DNA of 64,000 bases from Glaciecola sp. XM2 (GCF_018595715.1 NZ_JAHEOJ010000026.1:1-64000), one strand, 5' to 3'. Shown: positions 6,324 through 16,420, counted from the first letter of the stretch. The notes: generated from the sequence alone by a model not told the origin. Translations and numbers: made by a program.

Positions 6324-8339
6324 CTATGCCATTCTAAATTGTTTAACAGCAGCACTTAATCCATCCATTTGCACTTCTATCTCATGGATGGCGTCGTTAG
6401 AGGCTTGTGTGCTTTTAGCGCTATTTTCACTTAGTTGAACAATGGTAGTTAGGCGTGTTACCACGTCGTCTAATAACGTATCTTGCTGACCGGTGTCCTG
6501 CACGATTTGTTGATTAAAATCAGCCAAGCTTTGAATAAGGGTTTTGATGGTGAGCACCTGGGAGGTGACTTCATCGGTTATTTCAACGCCCTTTTGTACT
6601 TGTTCAGAGCCGGTTTTCATTGCATCGACTGCTAGCTGAGCATCCCGTTGCAGCGATACGATCATTTTCTCAATCTCTTCTGTTGAATCTTGAGTGCGAG
6701 TGGCAAGGGTGCGAACTTCATCTGCAACTACGGCAAACCCCCTCCCCTGTTCACCTGCTCGAGCGGCTTCAATGGCTGCGTTTAGTGCCAATAAGTTAGT
6801 CTGTTCAGCAATGGTCTTTATCACGTCTAAAATACCACCAATCTTGTGACTGTTCTCTCCCACACGATTAACGATTTCAGCCGATAACGCTGCCTGTTCA
6901 GACTGTTCGGTAACCTGTCGTTTAGATTCTTCAACCAGTGCCACAACGGTTTCGCTTTGTTTAATTGCAACGTCAATCTGCCCATCGGCAGCATGTATTT
7001 TGCTTAAGTTGGACTGGCTAGTAGCTTTAACCTGTTGCGTATTGCCACTGGTGGTATGAATTTGATCCTGTTGCTGGGCAACGTGTGCAAGTGAGCTGTC
7101 ACCCATCTCCACACTTTTCATCATTACTTCACGTAAACTTTGCTCACGTTCGCCTATACTGCCAATTAAGCTACGCAACGATTTGATAAGCTGATTAACA
7201 CTCTTTGCAAGCGCCGAAAACTCGTCGTTCCCGTCTTCTTTTAACTGCTGAGTTAAATCTCCACTGCTCAATATGGTCAGCTTTTGATTCACGTAAGCCA
7301 GAGGTTTTGCAATGCTTCTAGTGGCAATTACGGCAAGTGCAATGGTGGCAATGATACCCACTATCGATATTGCAATGTTTTGTATACTGTTTGCGCTTAC
7401 CGCATCTAAAATGTCTTGCTGTCCTTCTAACGCAGCATCATTAGTAATCTTAGAAAGGTTCGAAAGCTCAATGATTGCCTGATTGATTTCACGTACCGAA
7501 GTCGCACGGTGCTCTGACGCTTGCTGTATAAGTGCAAGCTGTGCCCGTTTTAACCCAAACACCCCCGCTTCACCAACAAGCGCCCCTTTCATGCTTGCGA
7601 ACTCTTCATCAAACATGTCAAAAATACCTTGGTCATCAATTCCCTCACCAAGGCGCTTTGCATAATCAACGTCTACTTCAATATTACTAATGTTGTACTC
7701 AAGGTCGCCAATCGACAATTCTGCGTTTTCAGGTTCCGTGGTTGTTGATAAGTCTTTTATATTGCTTAGCAACAATCCAATTCGGTTATCAATGTTGGTA
7801 GATGTGCCAATCATTGCATCAAGGTTAGCTTCATCGCCTTCTAGATAACTTAAGTCAAGCATCAATGCACTAGCTTCGTCTGCATGCATCAAAGCAGCAC
7901 TTGTGGAATCCATGAGCTTTTGATTGGTATCTAAAATTGAAAACTTGACCGCAAACATCGCATCACTTGCATCAAGATATGCCTGTGAGTTTAATTTTAC
8001 CGCGTCTACGAGCGCTTGATTTTGTTGTGTGACAAGTTCAGATAGCAGCATAAGTTGTTCGGCATATTGTGCATAACTGTCGCCAAACTGCGCTTTAAAT
8101 GCGGTGAGTTGTTGCCTGTCAGTTTCAAAATAGGTGTTTGTTGTAATTGTGCCTAAGCGCAAAATATCGACGTTGAGCGATGATACAACGCGTTGAATTG
8201 GCATCTTCTCTTGCGCTACTTGTTCAGCAGAATGTTTAATGTCGTTCAGTCCTAAATAAGATAAAAAGCTGGTAAATAGCAGTAGCAAGGCTAACACCGT
8301 AAAGCCTATGACCATTTTTCGAACAACCGTGAGTTGCAT
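6324..8339 (-). CDS. methyl-accepting chemotaxis protein
   Basis: A 671-aa transducer of the chemotaxis pathway that would signal through CheW/CheA. Membrane span 1 is near residues 9-29, a helical periplasmic sensor of almost 300 residues follows, span 2 is near 325-345 ([18 protein letters not shown]), then a HAMP domain to about 397 and the cytoplasmic signalling domain. The hairpin tip [20 protein letters not shown] is perfectly conserved. There is no C-terminal CheR-docking pentapeptide. The ligand is unknown; the sensor is a long helical bundle type and not a Cache domain. GGAAG precedes the ATG. It is monocistronic, divergent from fur. Confidence 0.95.
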   Translation of the reverse strand: MQLTVVRKMVIGFTVLALLLLFTSFLSYLGLNDIKHSAEQVAQEKMPIQRVVSSLNVDILRLGTITTNTYFETDRQQLTAFKAQFGDSYAQYAEQLMLLSELVTQQNQALVDAVKLNSQAYLDASDAMFAVKFSILDTNQKLMDSTSAALMHADEASALMLDLSYLEGDEANLDAMIGTSTNIDNRIGLLLSNIKDLSTTTEPENAELSIGDLEYNISNIEVDVDYAKRLGEGIDDQGIFDMFDEEFASMKGALVGEAGVFGLKRAQLALIQQASEHRATSVREINQAIIELSNLSKITNDAALEGQQDILDAVSANSIQNIAISIVGIIATIALAVIATRSIAKPLAYVNQKLTILSSGDLTQQLKEDGNDEFSALAKSVNQLIKSLRSLIGSIGEREQSLREVMMKSVEMGDSSLAHVAQQQDQIHTTSGNTQQVKATSQSNLSKIHAADGQIDVAIKQSETVVALVEESKRQVTEQSEQAALSAEIVNRVGENSHKIGGILDVIKTIAEQTNLLALNAAIEAARAGEQGRGFAVVADEVRTLATRTQDSTEEIEKMIVSLQRDAQLAVDAMKTGSEQVQKGVEITDEVTSQVLTIKTLIQSLADFNQQIVQDTGQQDTLLDDVVTRLTTIVQLSENSAKSTQASNDAIHEIEVQMDGLSAAVKQFRMA

Positions 8340-8436
8340 ACAACAATTCTTCCTATAATCGATACGCTTTGAGAAAAAACGAAAAAAACCCTAAGTTAAT
8401 TGTTCGGCAAATACTGTTAAAACTTGAATTCTTACT

Positions 8437-8442
8437 TATAAT
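8437..8442 (+). promoter_or_regulatory. -10 element of the fur promoter
   Basis: A perfect TATAAT 31 bp before the fur start. No good -35 is seen at the usual spacing. No clear Fur box overlaps it. Confidence 0.45.
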
Positions 8443-8472
8443 GTACCCTGAGTTTCCAAAAATAAGACGCAC

Positions 8473-8901
8473 ATGGACCAAAATAAAGAATTAAAAAAAG
8501 CTGGCCTGAAAGTTACGCTCCCGCGTTTGAAGATTTTAGAGATCCTTCAACAGCCTAATAATCAACATATTAGCGCTGAAGACGTATACAAGTTGCTTAT
8601 TGATATGGGCGAAGAAATTGGCTTAGCAACGGTGTACAGAGTACTAAACCAGTTTGATGATGCTGGCATTTTAAATCGCCATCATTTCGAAGGTGGTAAG
8701 TCGGTGTTTGAAATCAGCCACAAAGACCATCACGATCATTTAGTGTGCTTAACCTGTGGCAAGGTCATTGAGTTTGAAGACGACATGATTGAAAAACGCC
8801 AAGAAGAAATTGCCTCGGCGAATCAGATGAAATTAACCAATCATAGTCTTTATTTGTATGGCGAGTGCATCAAGGTCGATTGCGAAAACAACGTCGACTA
8901 A
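8473..8901 (+). CDS. fur: ferric uptake regulator Fur
   Basis: A 142-aa iron-dependent repressor. The N-terminal winged helix (LKKAGLKVTLPRLKILEIL, then GLATVYRVLNQFDDAGI as recognition region) is followed by the dimerisation domain with the histidine-rich metal site HKDHHDHLVC and the CLTCGKVIEF cysteine pair, both as in E. coli Fur (148 aa). The ATG is preceded by only a weak AAGA. Its 3' end overlaps the stop of the convergent aminotransferase gene by 4 bp. It would control iron uptake genome-wide, perhaps including the TonB receptor in this window, though no Fur box was seen there. Confidence 0.97.
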   Translation: MDQNKELKKAGLKVTLPRLKILEILQQPNNQHISAEDVYKLLIDMGEEIGLATVYRVLNQFDDAGILNRHHFEGGKSVFEISHKDHHDHLVCLTCGKVIEFEDDMIEKRQEEIASANQMKLTNHSLYLYGECIKVDCENNVD

Positions 8902-9755
8902 CACGTAAATTTATAAGCGTTGTAGGCCGTTTGTGCGGCCAACCACATTTTCCCAGGGCGTCCGTCCCCTAATGTTCTGTCGTCTATCTTTATCACTGGG
9001 CCAATTTCTTTGCTCGATGATGTCAGCCATACTTCGTCACAATCATCTAACATCGACAACGCAATAGGCTCCTCTCTAACGTCAAAGCCACCTGCATGCG
9101 CTAACGAGTCGATAATGATGCGGCGCGTTATGCCAGGTAGGAGTTGATTGTCTAACGGCGGTGTGTAAATGACATCGTCTTTTACCACAAAGATATTACA
9201 TGCCGCCGCTTCGGTGATTTGACCATGCTCGTTATATAAAATCACTTCATCTTTACCGGCGTCTTGCCCTTGCTGAAAATGCATCACATTACCGAGTAAT
9301 GAGGTAGACTTTATGTGGCACCGCTGCCAACGCAAGTCTTCAGTTACCGTTACGGTAAAACCTTTGGCTTTGTCCCTATCTAGCGGCTGAGGCGAAGGTA
9401 TTTTAAAGGCATAGGCAAATACAGTAGGCGTAACATTCTGCGGATAAGCGTGATATCGCTTGGTATCGGCGCCGCGGCTAACGTGAATATACACGCCCAT
9501 ATCAGGGGTTTCATATTGCGAAACCAAATGCTTGATAGTCTCTTGCCACTCCTCGATCTTCGCTTCGTATTGAATGCCAATTTCTTGCAGGCCGTTGTTC
9601 ATTCGCTGAAGGTGCAATTTTAACCCAACAGGTCTGCCGCCGTAACAGGGAATGACTTCGTATATACCATCTCCAAACAAAAAACCGCGATCCATAGGCG
9701 AAATACTTGCCTTGGTTTCATCAACAAAACTGCCATTTAGTAATACGTGTGCCAT
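8898..9755 (-). CDS. class IV aminotransferase, D-alanine transaminase-like
   Basis: A 285-aa PLP enzyme expected to exchange amino groups between D-alanine or D-glutamate and 2-oxo acids. Fold-type IV signatures are present: MDRGFLFGDGIYEVIP near residue 21, the PLP lysine in HIKSTSLLGNV near 148, and the EAAACNIFVV cofactor-binding segment near 182. Its length fits D-amino-acid transaminases (about 280-290 aa). It lies 36 bp downstream of pxpC on the same strand and is probably the last gene of the 5-oxoprolinase operon, which links it to glutamate metabolism. A branched-chain or aminodeoxychorismate lyase role is less likely from the motif near residue 100 (SRGADTKRYHAYP). Confidence 0.85.
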   Translation of the reverse strand: MAHVLLNGSFVDETKASISPMDRGFLFGDGIYEVIPCYGGRPVGLKLHLQRMNNGLQEIGIQYEAKIEEWQETIKHLVSQYETPDMGVYIHVSRGADTKRYHAYPQNVTPTVFAYAFKIPSPQPLDRDKAKGFTVTVTEDLRWQRCHIKSTSLLGNVMHFQQGQDAGKDEVILYNEHGQITEAAACNIFVVKDDVIYTPPLDNQLLPGITRRIIIDSLAHAGGFDVREEPIALSMLDDCDEVWLTSSSKEIGPVIKIDDRTLGDGRPGKMWLAAQTAYNAYKFTC

Positions 9756-9791
9756 TAGATTGTCTCACTCACATTTAACACTACAATATAA

Positions 9792-10820
9792 TCATGAACT
9801 TAGCATTTGGTCTACTGTTGTGCTTATTTTTTCGATGCTCGCCTTCCACATCCGAACATCGGCGACGCTACGTAACACATCAACAAACGTAAACTGCACC
9901 GCGCTGCCGGGTGTCATCTGTGCTAATTGAGCACGTGAACATGCACTAAGCGAACCTAAAACAGGATAACCACCAATACTCTGGCGATCGTTTAACATAA
10001 CAATGAGTTGACCTGCACCCGTACACTGTATTGCGCCATTGCACAAGCCTTGAGAGCTTAAGGTGGTTATGCCGCATTTTATCGGTCGCCCCTCTAGCTT
10101 CACAGCCATGCGATTAGCCTCCGCGCTGACCTTATATATACTCGACAGCAGCAGCGCTTTTTGTGAGGCTGAGAAATGGTTAAACTGATAGCCGGGTATG
10201 ATCTTAAGCGGCATAGCTTGTGCAACATCATCAACACGCTTAATGCTTTTAAGAAAATCCGCCGTCGCCTTGTGAACATCTTCAATATGCGCGCTACTCA
10301 CTGCTTGCGGTATGTTAGCGCATGTAGGCAATATGTCGCCCGTTAGCAGCCCTTGCCCGTTTTGATGAAGTCCTCCACGCCCCTCTCGCATCACATTCGA
10401 CGCACTGCTAAATAACTGAGGTGTTTCAAGGCCATTTCTCACGGCAATATAGACATGTTGCCCATAGCCCTGAGTGCCATGACCAATGTTGCTAATACTT
10501 AAAACGTCGCCCTTTTTAAGTAGCAACGCTTGATACATTGAGCAGGGTTTATGGTTAACTTTACACAGCGCATTAGCGCCAGTTATCGCAATCATGCAGG
10601 GCTCATGAAACTTCAATTGTGCCTCACCAAGCGTGATTTCAATAGCCACATGATTGCGCCCTTTACTGCGCGGCTTAGATGTATTACCCACCAAAGCATT
10701 GGCTACGTCAAAACTCTTCCAATCGAGCGCGCCGGACTCACTATATCCATGATGCGATGCATGTTTGCGTCCATCATCCACAAGCTGGGCATAAAAGCCA
10801 ATATGCTGACATTCAATCAT
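9792..10820 (-). CDS. pxpC: 5-oxoprolinase subunit C
   Basis: A 342-aa protein of the biotin-dependent carboxyltransferase (KipA/YbgK) family. With PxpA and PxpB it hydrolyses 5-oxo-L-proline to L-glutamate using ATP. Visible family features are the N-terminal DDGRKHASHHGYSESGALD near residue 11, GHGTQGYGQHVYIAVRNG near 110 and VMLNDRQSIGGYPVLGSL near 275. The start overlaps the pxpB stop by 4 nt (ATGA), so translation is coupled. Length matches the family (about 310-340 aa). Confidence 0.9.
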   Translation of the reverse strand: MIECQHIGFYAQLVDDGRKHASHHGYSESGALDWKSFDVANALVGNTSKPRSKGRNHVAIEITLGEAQLKFHEPCMIAITGANALCKVNHKPCSMYQALLLKKGDVLSISNIGHGTQGYGQHVYIAVRNGLETPQLFSSASNVMREGRGGLHQNGQGLLTGDILPTCANIPQAVSSAHIEDVHKATADFLKSIKRVDDVAQAMPLKIIPGYQFNHFSASQKALLLSSIYKVSAEANRMAVKLEGRPIKCGITTLSSQGLCNGAIQCTGAGQLIVMLNDRQSIGGYPVLGSLSACSRAQLAQMTPGSAVQFTFVDVLRSVADVRMWKASIEKISTTVDQMLSS

Positions 10821-11671
10821 TGTCGTTGACCACGCGGGGTCAGCGCGCCATATTTTTGCTGATATTCAGCAATTGAAATTGGCTTGAACACAACCTCGTC
10901 CCCCGCACTAAATACAGTGTCACCCTGACCGGACAAATCAAAAGGGCAATAGCCCAATATATGCCAGCCGCCTGGTGAGCGCTGCGGATAAATCGCGGTT
11001 TGGTTATCAGCTATTGCCACGGCCCCCGCAGGAACCGCTTTTCGTGGTGAGCTTAATCTAGGAATGTGTAATGCATCGATGGTAAACCCCATGTAGGCAA
11101 AATTAGGCAAAAAGCCCACCGTAAACACCCTATAAACCTGCTCACTGTGCATTTGGATTATCTCAGGCACTGCCATGTTTAAAGTCTGACTCATTTGACT
11201 TAAATCATTCGGACGTAGCTTGTCGTTTTCTTGCACGCTTTGATTGTGCAACAGCGCATCTTCTAGACCTTCATCGTAGCAAACCTCAATAACATGCTGC
11301 TTGGTGACCGGCGCGTTATTACGATATTCATTAAGCGCTAGCGATTTAAGAAAGGCTTTTACCTCAAAGCAATCTACCTGCATTGGGTCAAACATGATCA
11401 GTAGGCTGTCATATGACGGTACATAGTTTGTCAGCCATGGCGGCGCTCCCGCCGATAGCGCACGTGCCCATAAAAGCACATGAGCGTTAAGCAATAATAG
11501 CTCTTGGGGCTTATTTGATGGTTTTTCCCCTTCTCTTAAGTGTATCTGTAAAAGTGCGCTACTCTCATTTACCCATTGAATGTGCGTAAAATCGTTGAGA
11601 ACCTCAAGGGGTAGCGAACAATGGATAGGGTCGTTAAACAAGTTAGACGCCCTGCTGCTGAAGAATTTCAC
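10817..11671 (-). CDS. pxpB: 5-oxoprolinase subunit B
   Basis: A 284-aa protein of the KipI/YbgJ family, the allophanate-hydrolase-like partner of PxpC. C-terminal hallmarks are FTVGFLPNFAYMGF, a LSSPRKAVPAGAVAIADNQ segment and SPGGWHILGYCPFDL. It is about 50 residues longer than common PxpB proteins (about 220-240 aa); the extra length is in the N-terminal half and around 140-165. The start overlaps pxpA by 29 bp and no later ATG precedes the conserved region. A short frame overlap of this size suggests tight operon translation. Confidence 0.9.
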   Translation of the reverse strand: MKFFSSRASNLFNDPIHCSLPLEVLNDFTHIQWVNESSALLQIHLREGEKPSNKPQELLLLNAHVLLWARALSAGAPPWLTNYVPSYDSLLIMFDPMQVDCFEVKAFLKSLALNEYRNNAPVTKQHVIEVCYDEGLEDALLHNQSVQENDKLRPNDLSQMSQTLNMAVPEIIQMHSEQVYRVFTVGFLPNFAYMGFTIDALHIPRLSSPRKAVPAGAVAIADNQTAIYPQRSPGGWHILGYCPFDLSGQGDTVFSAGDEVVFKPISIAEYQQKYGALTPRGQRQ

Positions 11672-12380
11672 GGATTTGCGAAACCATCTTCAATGCATCT
11701 GGGCTGTCACCGTGCACGCACAAACTATCGGCAACAATGCTAATACGCTTGCCTTGGTCTGTAATAACTTCTCCTCTTTCAATGAGCAGTCTTGCCTGCG
11801 CCAAAGCTTCGATAGATGAAAGCACTGCATCCGGGTTTTGACGAGATTCAAGATACCCTGTAGCGGTATAACGCCTATCTGCAAAGGCTTCAAAAATTAA
11901 GTCAATATTATGATGGCTAGCAATTTGACGATGAAAGTCGTTATTAGCAAGCGCCTGAATCATTAATGGATAGCGCTGATGATACTCAGCCATAGCGCTA
12001 ACCACATCTTCAAACACCTGGGCATGTTGCATCATGTCGTTGTAAAGTGCGCCATGAGGCTTTACATATTCAAGTGCCACGTTTTGGCATTTTGCCATGC
12101 CTTCAACAATGGCCATCTGTGCATGTATCATCGGAATCAACTCGTCAGCCGGAATGCGCATGCTACGCCGGCCAAACCCCTGTAAATCAGGGTATGAAGG
12201 ATGCGCACCTAAACTCACATTGTGACGCTTAACCAGCGCAACCGTGCGCTGAAGGACTTTAGGGTCGCCCGCATGATAGCCGCATGCTACATTGGCTTGG
12301 TCGATGTAGGCCATTATGTCTTGGTCGCTTGTGGCCTGCCAATGACCAAAGCTTTCACCCAGATCAGCGTTTAGTTTCAT
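11643..12380 (-). CDS. pxpA: 5-oxoprolinase subunit A
   Basis: A 245-aa LamB/YcsF-family protein with the family's opening MKLNADLGESFGHW, then ANVACGYHAGDP, LGAHPSYPDLQGFGRRSM and VKPHGALYNDM. It has the catalytic role in ATP-dependent opening of 5-oxoproline, a product of glutamine and glutathione damage. A TTG one codon earlier is possible, but the ATG gives the family N-terminus. First gene of the pxpABC-aminotransferase operon. The start of the next (+ strand) gene is only 75 bp away, so their promoters must lie in that short gap or overlap. Confidence 0.93.
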   Translation of the reverse strand: MKLNADLGESFGHWQATSDQDIMAYIDQANVACGYHAGDPKVLQRTVALVKRHNVSLGAHPSYPDLQGFGRRSMRIPADELIPMIHAQMAIVEGMAKCQNVALEYVKPHGALYNDMMQHAQVFEDVVSAMAEYHQRYPLMIQALANNDFHRQIASHHNIDLIFEAFADRRYTATGYLESRQNPDAVLSSIEALAQARLLIERGEVITDQGKRISIVADSLCVHGDSPDALKMVSQIREILQQQGV

Positions 12381-12454
12381 CAAAGAAGATACTTCCTACT
12401 CAAGATGTTGATATACTGTCAAAAAGTAACACATTGGCGCAAAAAAGAAACCAT

Positions 12455-13300
12455 ATGCTAAACATCGGAACACTTAACACTCTCACGGTTATTGAAGCCA
12501 CCCCTATGGGCTACCTGCTTAGCGATGGCGACAGCCATCATGAGCACGACATTCTCCTTACGACCGAAGACCAATCACTGGCTGAAGGACAATCCATTGA
12601 TGTGTTTTTGTACTATGGTCAAGACCGTAATATTCACGCCACTTTAACCAAGCCAGCTATTACTGTTGATGAATTTAAGGCGCTTAGGGTAGTTGGTCTC
12701 TCGGACGCTGGCGCGTTTTTTGACTGGGGTTTGCCAAAAGATTTATATGCCCCCAAACAGCATACCCATAGCGAACTCGCTATTGGCATGCCCGCGGTGG
12801 TCAAATTAGTCGTGGAAGATAAGCAACACAAGCTCTACGCCACCACTAAAATTGAAAAGTTTTTATCTCCTGCGCCTGATACGTGGAGCACGTCAACCCC
12901 CGTACAGCTGCTGGTGTACGCAAAAACGCCTTTAGGTTTTAAAGTGATTATTGACGATACCTACGCTGGCCTTCTTTACCATAGCGACCTATTCAAGCCT
13001 GTGCATATTGGCGAGGTACATCAGGGGTTTATCAAGCGCATCAGAGAAGATGGAAAAGTAGACGTAACGCTACAACGCCACGATAAAAAACAACGTGCGT
13101 CTCTAGCAGAACAAATTCTGGATGATTTAGAAGCCCATGGTGGTTTATCATCGCTTACCGACAAAAGCAGTCCACAAGATATTCAAGTACGCTTTAACGT
13201 AAGCAAAGCCAGTTATAAAAAAGCGTTAGGACAGCTTTATAAAGAAAAGAAGATTGTCATTACGCCTAAACATATAAAACTAACCAACGAGAATTCTTAA
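12455..13300 (+). CDS. CvfB-like S1 RNA-binding protein
   Basis: A 281-aa protein of the CvfB/YitL family: several S1-type OB domains followed by a C-terminal winged helix. Seen are IGTLNTLTVIEATPMGYLL near residue 3, a second module with FFDWGLPKDLYAP near 90, an S1 module LGFKVIIDDTYAGLLYHSDL near 166 and the C-terminal VRFNVSKASYKKALGQLYKE winged helix near 250. The frame is open further 5', but the homologous N-terminus starts at this ATG (MLNIGTLN). It probably binds nucleic acid; in Staphylococcus CvfB affects virulence gene expression. The next gene begins 1 bp after the stop. Confidence 0.88.
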   Translation: MLNIGTLNTLTVIEATPMGYLLSDGDSHHEHDILLTTEDQSLAEGQSIDVFLYYGQDRNIHATLTKPAITVDEFKALRVVGLSDAGAFFDWGLPKDLYAPKQHTHSELAIGMPAVVKLVVEDKQHKLYATTKIEKFLSPAPDTWSTSTPVQLLVYAKTPLGFKVIIDDTYAGLLYHSDLFKPVHIGEVHQGFIKRIREDGKVDVTLQRHDKKQRASLAEQILDDLEAHGGLSSLTDKSSPQDIQVRFNVSKASYKKALGQLYKEKKIVITPKHIKLTNENS

Positions 13301-13301
13301 T

Positions 13302-13706
13302 ATGAAAGCGAATGTAAAATGGGTCCCCTCTGAAGACGGATTAGCGTTTGATGGCACGATGGATAGCGGTGAAACCCTACACCTAGATGGTTCAAAAAAA
13401 GCGCTCTCTCCGATGCAGGCAGTTTTAATATCGGTAGGCGCTTGCTCGTCAGTTGATGTAGTAGAAATTATGCGCAAAGCACGCCAAGGCATTGAAAGCT
13501 GTGAATGTGTACTCGATGCCACACGCGCCGAAAGCCCACCTCGCGTTTTTACACACATCAACGCACATTACGTGGTGTCAGGAACCAATGTAAACGAAAA
13601 GCACCTAGCTAGAGCGGTGCAGCTCTCTACAGAAAAATATTGTTCTGTTATGCTAATGCTTAACGACAAAGTCGATATTAAAACAACTTATGAGATTAAA
13701 AGCTGA
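13302..13706 (+). CDS. OsmC/Ohr-family protein
   Basis: A 134-aa protein of the OsmC superfamily, thiol peroxidases acting on organic hydroperoxides; by size and sequence it is closest to the YhfA-like branch. Two conserved cysteines are visible: SVGACSSVDVV near residue 48 and STEKYCSVMLM near 111. The initial MKANVKWVPSEDGLAFDG and the LDGSKKALSPMQAVL segment are typical. It starts immediately after the S1-protein gene and is probably cotranscribed with it. Whether it is a peroxidase or only a related fold cannot be decided here. Confidence 0.88.
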   Translation: MKANVKWVPSEDGLAFDGTMDSGETLHLDGSKKALSPMQAVLISVGACSSVDVVEIMRKARQGIESCECVLDATRAESPPRVFTHINAHYVVSGTNVNEKHLARAVQLSTEKYCSVMLMLNDKVDIKTTYEIKS

Positions 13707-13720
13707 GTTAGTAACTTAAC

Positions 13721-14794
13721 ATGACTGTTCGCATTGCTGTATGGCTTACCGCGCTGCTTGGCATCGTATTTTATGCGGGTTATTACGTGGGTCAAAACAC
13801 TTCTTCACCGAGCCAGACAGGCTGGGTGGCTCCTCAGCGTGCGACCTCTCAAATACAAAGTGAAACTGACACCCCGCACAATTGGTTCATTAATCTCGAT
13901 GAGAACTCACCAGAAGCACAATCGACGCTAGCGCAAAGCGATGATAGTTTAGACGATGGGCTGCAAAGCACCCTTGATGAAACGAATATCGACTCGCAAC
14001 TCGAATGGGACGACCCTAACGATATCGTGAGCATGTTTAATCAACTTCTGGACTTATCATCGCCACAAACTGACGAAGATATGCGCTTATTTTCCCAGGC
14101 CATCGACCAATTTAGAGCATCGCTAAGTGATTCACCCACGCAATTGGCCATTATGATGGATTATTTACAAGGATTGGAGTTTGGCTCTAAAGAATATCAT
14201 TATGTCACATCGATTATGCAGGGCTTACCCGATGGGCAAGGACGTGCAGCGCTCGAAAACCTTGCCTTGCAAATAAGCGGCAATACCGACAGTGCATCAC
14301 GCCAGCAGTTTTTGCATCTCGTTTCAAACTCGTATGCAAGCGCTGATAACCCAGAAATTATTGCTAGCCTTGTCGACATCGCGATATATTCTGAAGAGTC
14401 CATGGACACTAAATTATCTGCCCTTGATAACATGATGCCGTTTCAAATTAGTGATGTTGAGCGCCAGCAAATACTCAGCGGCTTAGATGGCATGATTGAA
14501 CAGTCAAACGTTGACGAAAAGTCGGCATTGCTCAATCACGTTTTGCGATTTAGTAACCGCGACCAACGCCAAGAATTGGCGATGACGTATATCAGTGATC
14601 AAAACGACGTTCAGTTGCGGTACAGCGTGCTCGACGGCATCCACTCAGGCAACATTCCACGCACTGATGCACTCAAAGAGCAGTTATTTAGTATCGCGTC
14701 CAACCCGAGCGACCCACTTCACCAGCAGGCGAAACACGCTTTGATGTACACTTTCGATATTACCAATCAAGAATATCAACGCTTACAACCCTAA
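13721..14794 (+). CDS. membrane-anchored HEAT-like repeat protein, unknown
   Basis: A 357-aa protein with one N-terminal membrane anchor (about residues 5-23, VWLTALLGIVFYAGYYVG), an acidic, low-complexity linker to about 105 and a helical C-terminal domain with repeating helix pairs, which looks like HEAT-type repeats. Not recognised as a named family. It starts 14 bp after the OsmC gene, so it may belong to the same transcription unit, and ends 5 bp from the convergent rmuC. Probably a periplasm-facing scaffold (inference). Confidence 0.7.
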   Translation: MTVRIAVWLTALLGIVFYAGYYVGQNTSSPSQTGWVAPQRATSQIQSETDTPHNWFINLDENSPEAQSTLAQSDDSLDDGLQSTLDETNIDSQLEWDDPNDIVSMFNQLLDLSSPQTDEDMRLFSQAIDQFRASLSDSPTQLAIMMDYLQGLEFGSKEYHYVTSIMQGLPDGQGRAALENLALQISGNTDSASRQQFLHLVSNSYASADNPEIIASLVDIAIYSEESMDTKLSALDNMMPFQISDVERQQILSGLDGMIEQSNVDEKSALLNHVLRFSNRDQRQELAMTYISDQNDVQLRYSVLDGIHSGNIPRTDALKEQLFSIASNPSDPLHQQAKHALMYTFDITNQEYQRLQP

Positions 14795-14799
14795 AGCGC

Positions 14800-16323
14800 C
14801 TACTCCTGATTGTCATTATCCTGCAGGTACTTCGCATCAAGTTGCTTGGTGCTAGTGACGCCGAGCTCTTTAAATCCTTGAGCCTGGCGAAGGAGATTAC
14901 CCCTACCCGTTGACAGTTTATTCATAGCCGCTTCGTAGGTGTTACTGAGGGTATCGACATTTTTGCCAATCTTTTCCATATCACCCACGAAGTTAGCAAG
15001 CTTGTCATACATTTTTGCGGCTTTATCTGCAATTATCTTGGCGTTTTGATTTTGGTATTCATATTGCCAAATGTTGTTGATGGTTCTAAGCGCTACCAGC
15101 AGATTTGTAGGGCTCACTAACATGATTTGGTTATCGAGTGCGAGCTTTATGAGCTCTGGCTCTGCTTCAACAGCATTGTAAAAGGCCGATTCAATGGGCA
15201 CAAACATCAACACATAATCCAGCGATTTAACACCCGGTAAGTCTTGGTAATCCTTTTTACTGAGTCCTTTAATATGGCCCTTCATCGACGCAACATGTTC
15301 TTTCAATGCACGCTGGCGGTCTTCTTTACTTTGCGCGTTGACCACTTTTTCATGGGCGATAAGCGATACCTTAGAGTCCACCACGATGTCTTTTTCATTA
15401 GGGAGATGAATCACTACGTCAGGCTGTAAGCGCTTGCCGTCGTCGTTAGTCACGCTCTTTTGTACTTCGTACTCATGGCCATTGCGTAAACCCGACTCAG
15501 TTAGAATACGCTCTAACACCAGTTCGCCCCAATTACCTTGTTGTTTGTTGTCGCCTTTGAGCGCATTTGTAAGCGCTGCCGCCTCTTCGGTAATTTGTTT
15601 ATTGAGTTCTTTAAGCCCCAGTATTTCTGTTTTAAGAGACGCACGCTCTTGCCCTTCTCGGGTGTATTGCTCGGTAATTTGACGTTTAAAATCATCAATT
15701 TGCTGTTTTAGGGGAGATAAGATTTGGTTAATACCCGTTTCACTGGTCTTGGTGAATTTCTCTGATTTTTGCTCAAATATTTTATTCGCAAGGTTTTCAA
15801 ACTGAGTGTTGAGCTTGTTTTCCGCATTCTCAAGTAGGCTGAGTTTCTCATCAAACCCTCGGCGCTCTTGCGCGACGCTCGCCAATGTGGCTTCATTTTT
15901 AGCTTGTAGTTGAGAATACGCAGATTGCAGTTCGTTGAACTCTTGTTTTAATCGCTCAAGTTGTTGTTTCGCATCCTCTAGCTGCAACGCTTGTTGACGT
16001 GACTCACCTAACTTGCGTTCACTCTCATATAGCTTTTCTTGATATTGCGAGAGCTGTTGCTGAAACTTAAGCTGCTGGGCGCCATGCTGCTGCTCGGCTT
16101 GCTGATGCTGTTGTTGTAGCTGGCTCACGGATCTTTGCTCGAGCGCTAACTCATACTGCAGCGCCTGCTGTGCTTGCTGAAATTCGAGCGACTGCTTATG
16201 CAAACTCTCTTGATGCCGCTTGTTGATAAATACCACCAAAATCAACACCACCAAACCAACAAACACGGCAGTCAAAATGGGGACATACATCGGCATGGAA
16301 ACAGCCACAAGCAATGACGACAA
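14800..16323 (-). CDS. rmuC: RmuC-family protein
   Basis: A 507-aa protein that limits DNA inversions and recombination in E. coli, with a nuclease-like fold. An N-terminal membrane segment (residues 8-32) is followed by a long glutamine-rich coiled coil (about 38-230) and the conserved RmuC domain with GNWGELVLERILTESGLR near 265, RLQPDVVIHLP, KDIVVDSKVSL and VDYVLMF-type strands (seen as LDYVLMFVPIESAF). Length is in the family range (about 450-520 aa). Monocistronic. The Gln-rich stretch is typical of RmuC and does not indicate transfer. Confidence 0.93.
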   Translation of the reverse strand: MSSLLVAVSMPMYVPILTAVFVGLVVLILVVFINKRHQESLHKQSLEFQQAQQALQYELALEQRSVSQLQQQHQQAEQQHGAQQLKFQQQLSQYQEKLYESERKLGESRQQALQLEDAKQQLERLKQEFNELQSAYSQLQAKNEATLASVAQERRGFDEKLSLLENAENKLNTQFENLANKIFEQKSEKFTKTSETGINQILSPLKQQIDDFKRQITEQYTREGQERASLKTEILGLKELNKQITEEAAALTNALKGDNKQQGNWGELVLERILTESGLRNGHEYEVQKSVTNDDGKRLQPDVVIHLPNEKDIVVDSKVSLIAHEKVVNAQSKEDRQRALKEHVASMKGHIKGLSKKDYQDLPGVKSLDYVLMFVPIESAFYNAVEAEPELIKLALDNQIMLVSPTNLLVALRTINNIWQYEYQNQNAKIIADKAAKMYDKLANFVGDMEKIGKNVDTLSNTYEAAMNKLSTGRGNLLRQAQGFKELGVTSTKQLDAKYLQDNDNQE

Positions 16324-16420
16324 AGCACACTCCTAATGAATTATTATTGTGAGAGGATAATACTACAGAAAATACATAGGGGCGCTGAAAATCAACGCCC
16401 ATCCGCATGGTTTGGAGAGC

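Noticed and set aside
12284-12454. 57-codon upstream extension of the S1-domain gene
   Set aside because: It overlaps pxpA and the intergenic promoter region; the family N-terminus starts at MLNIGTLN.
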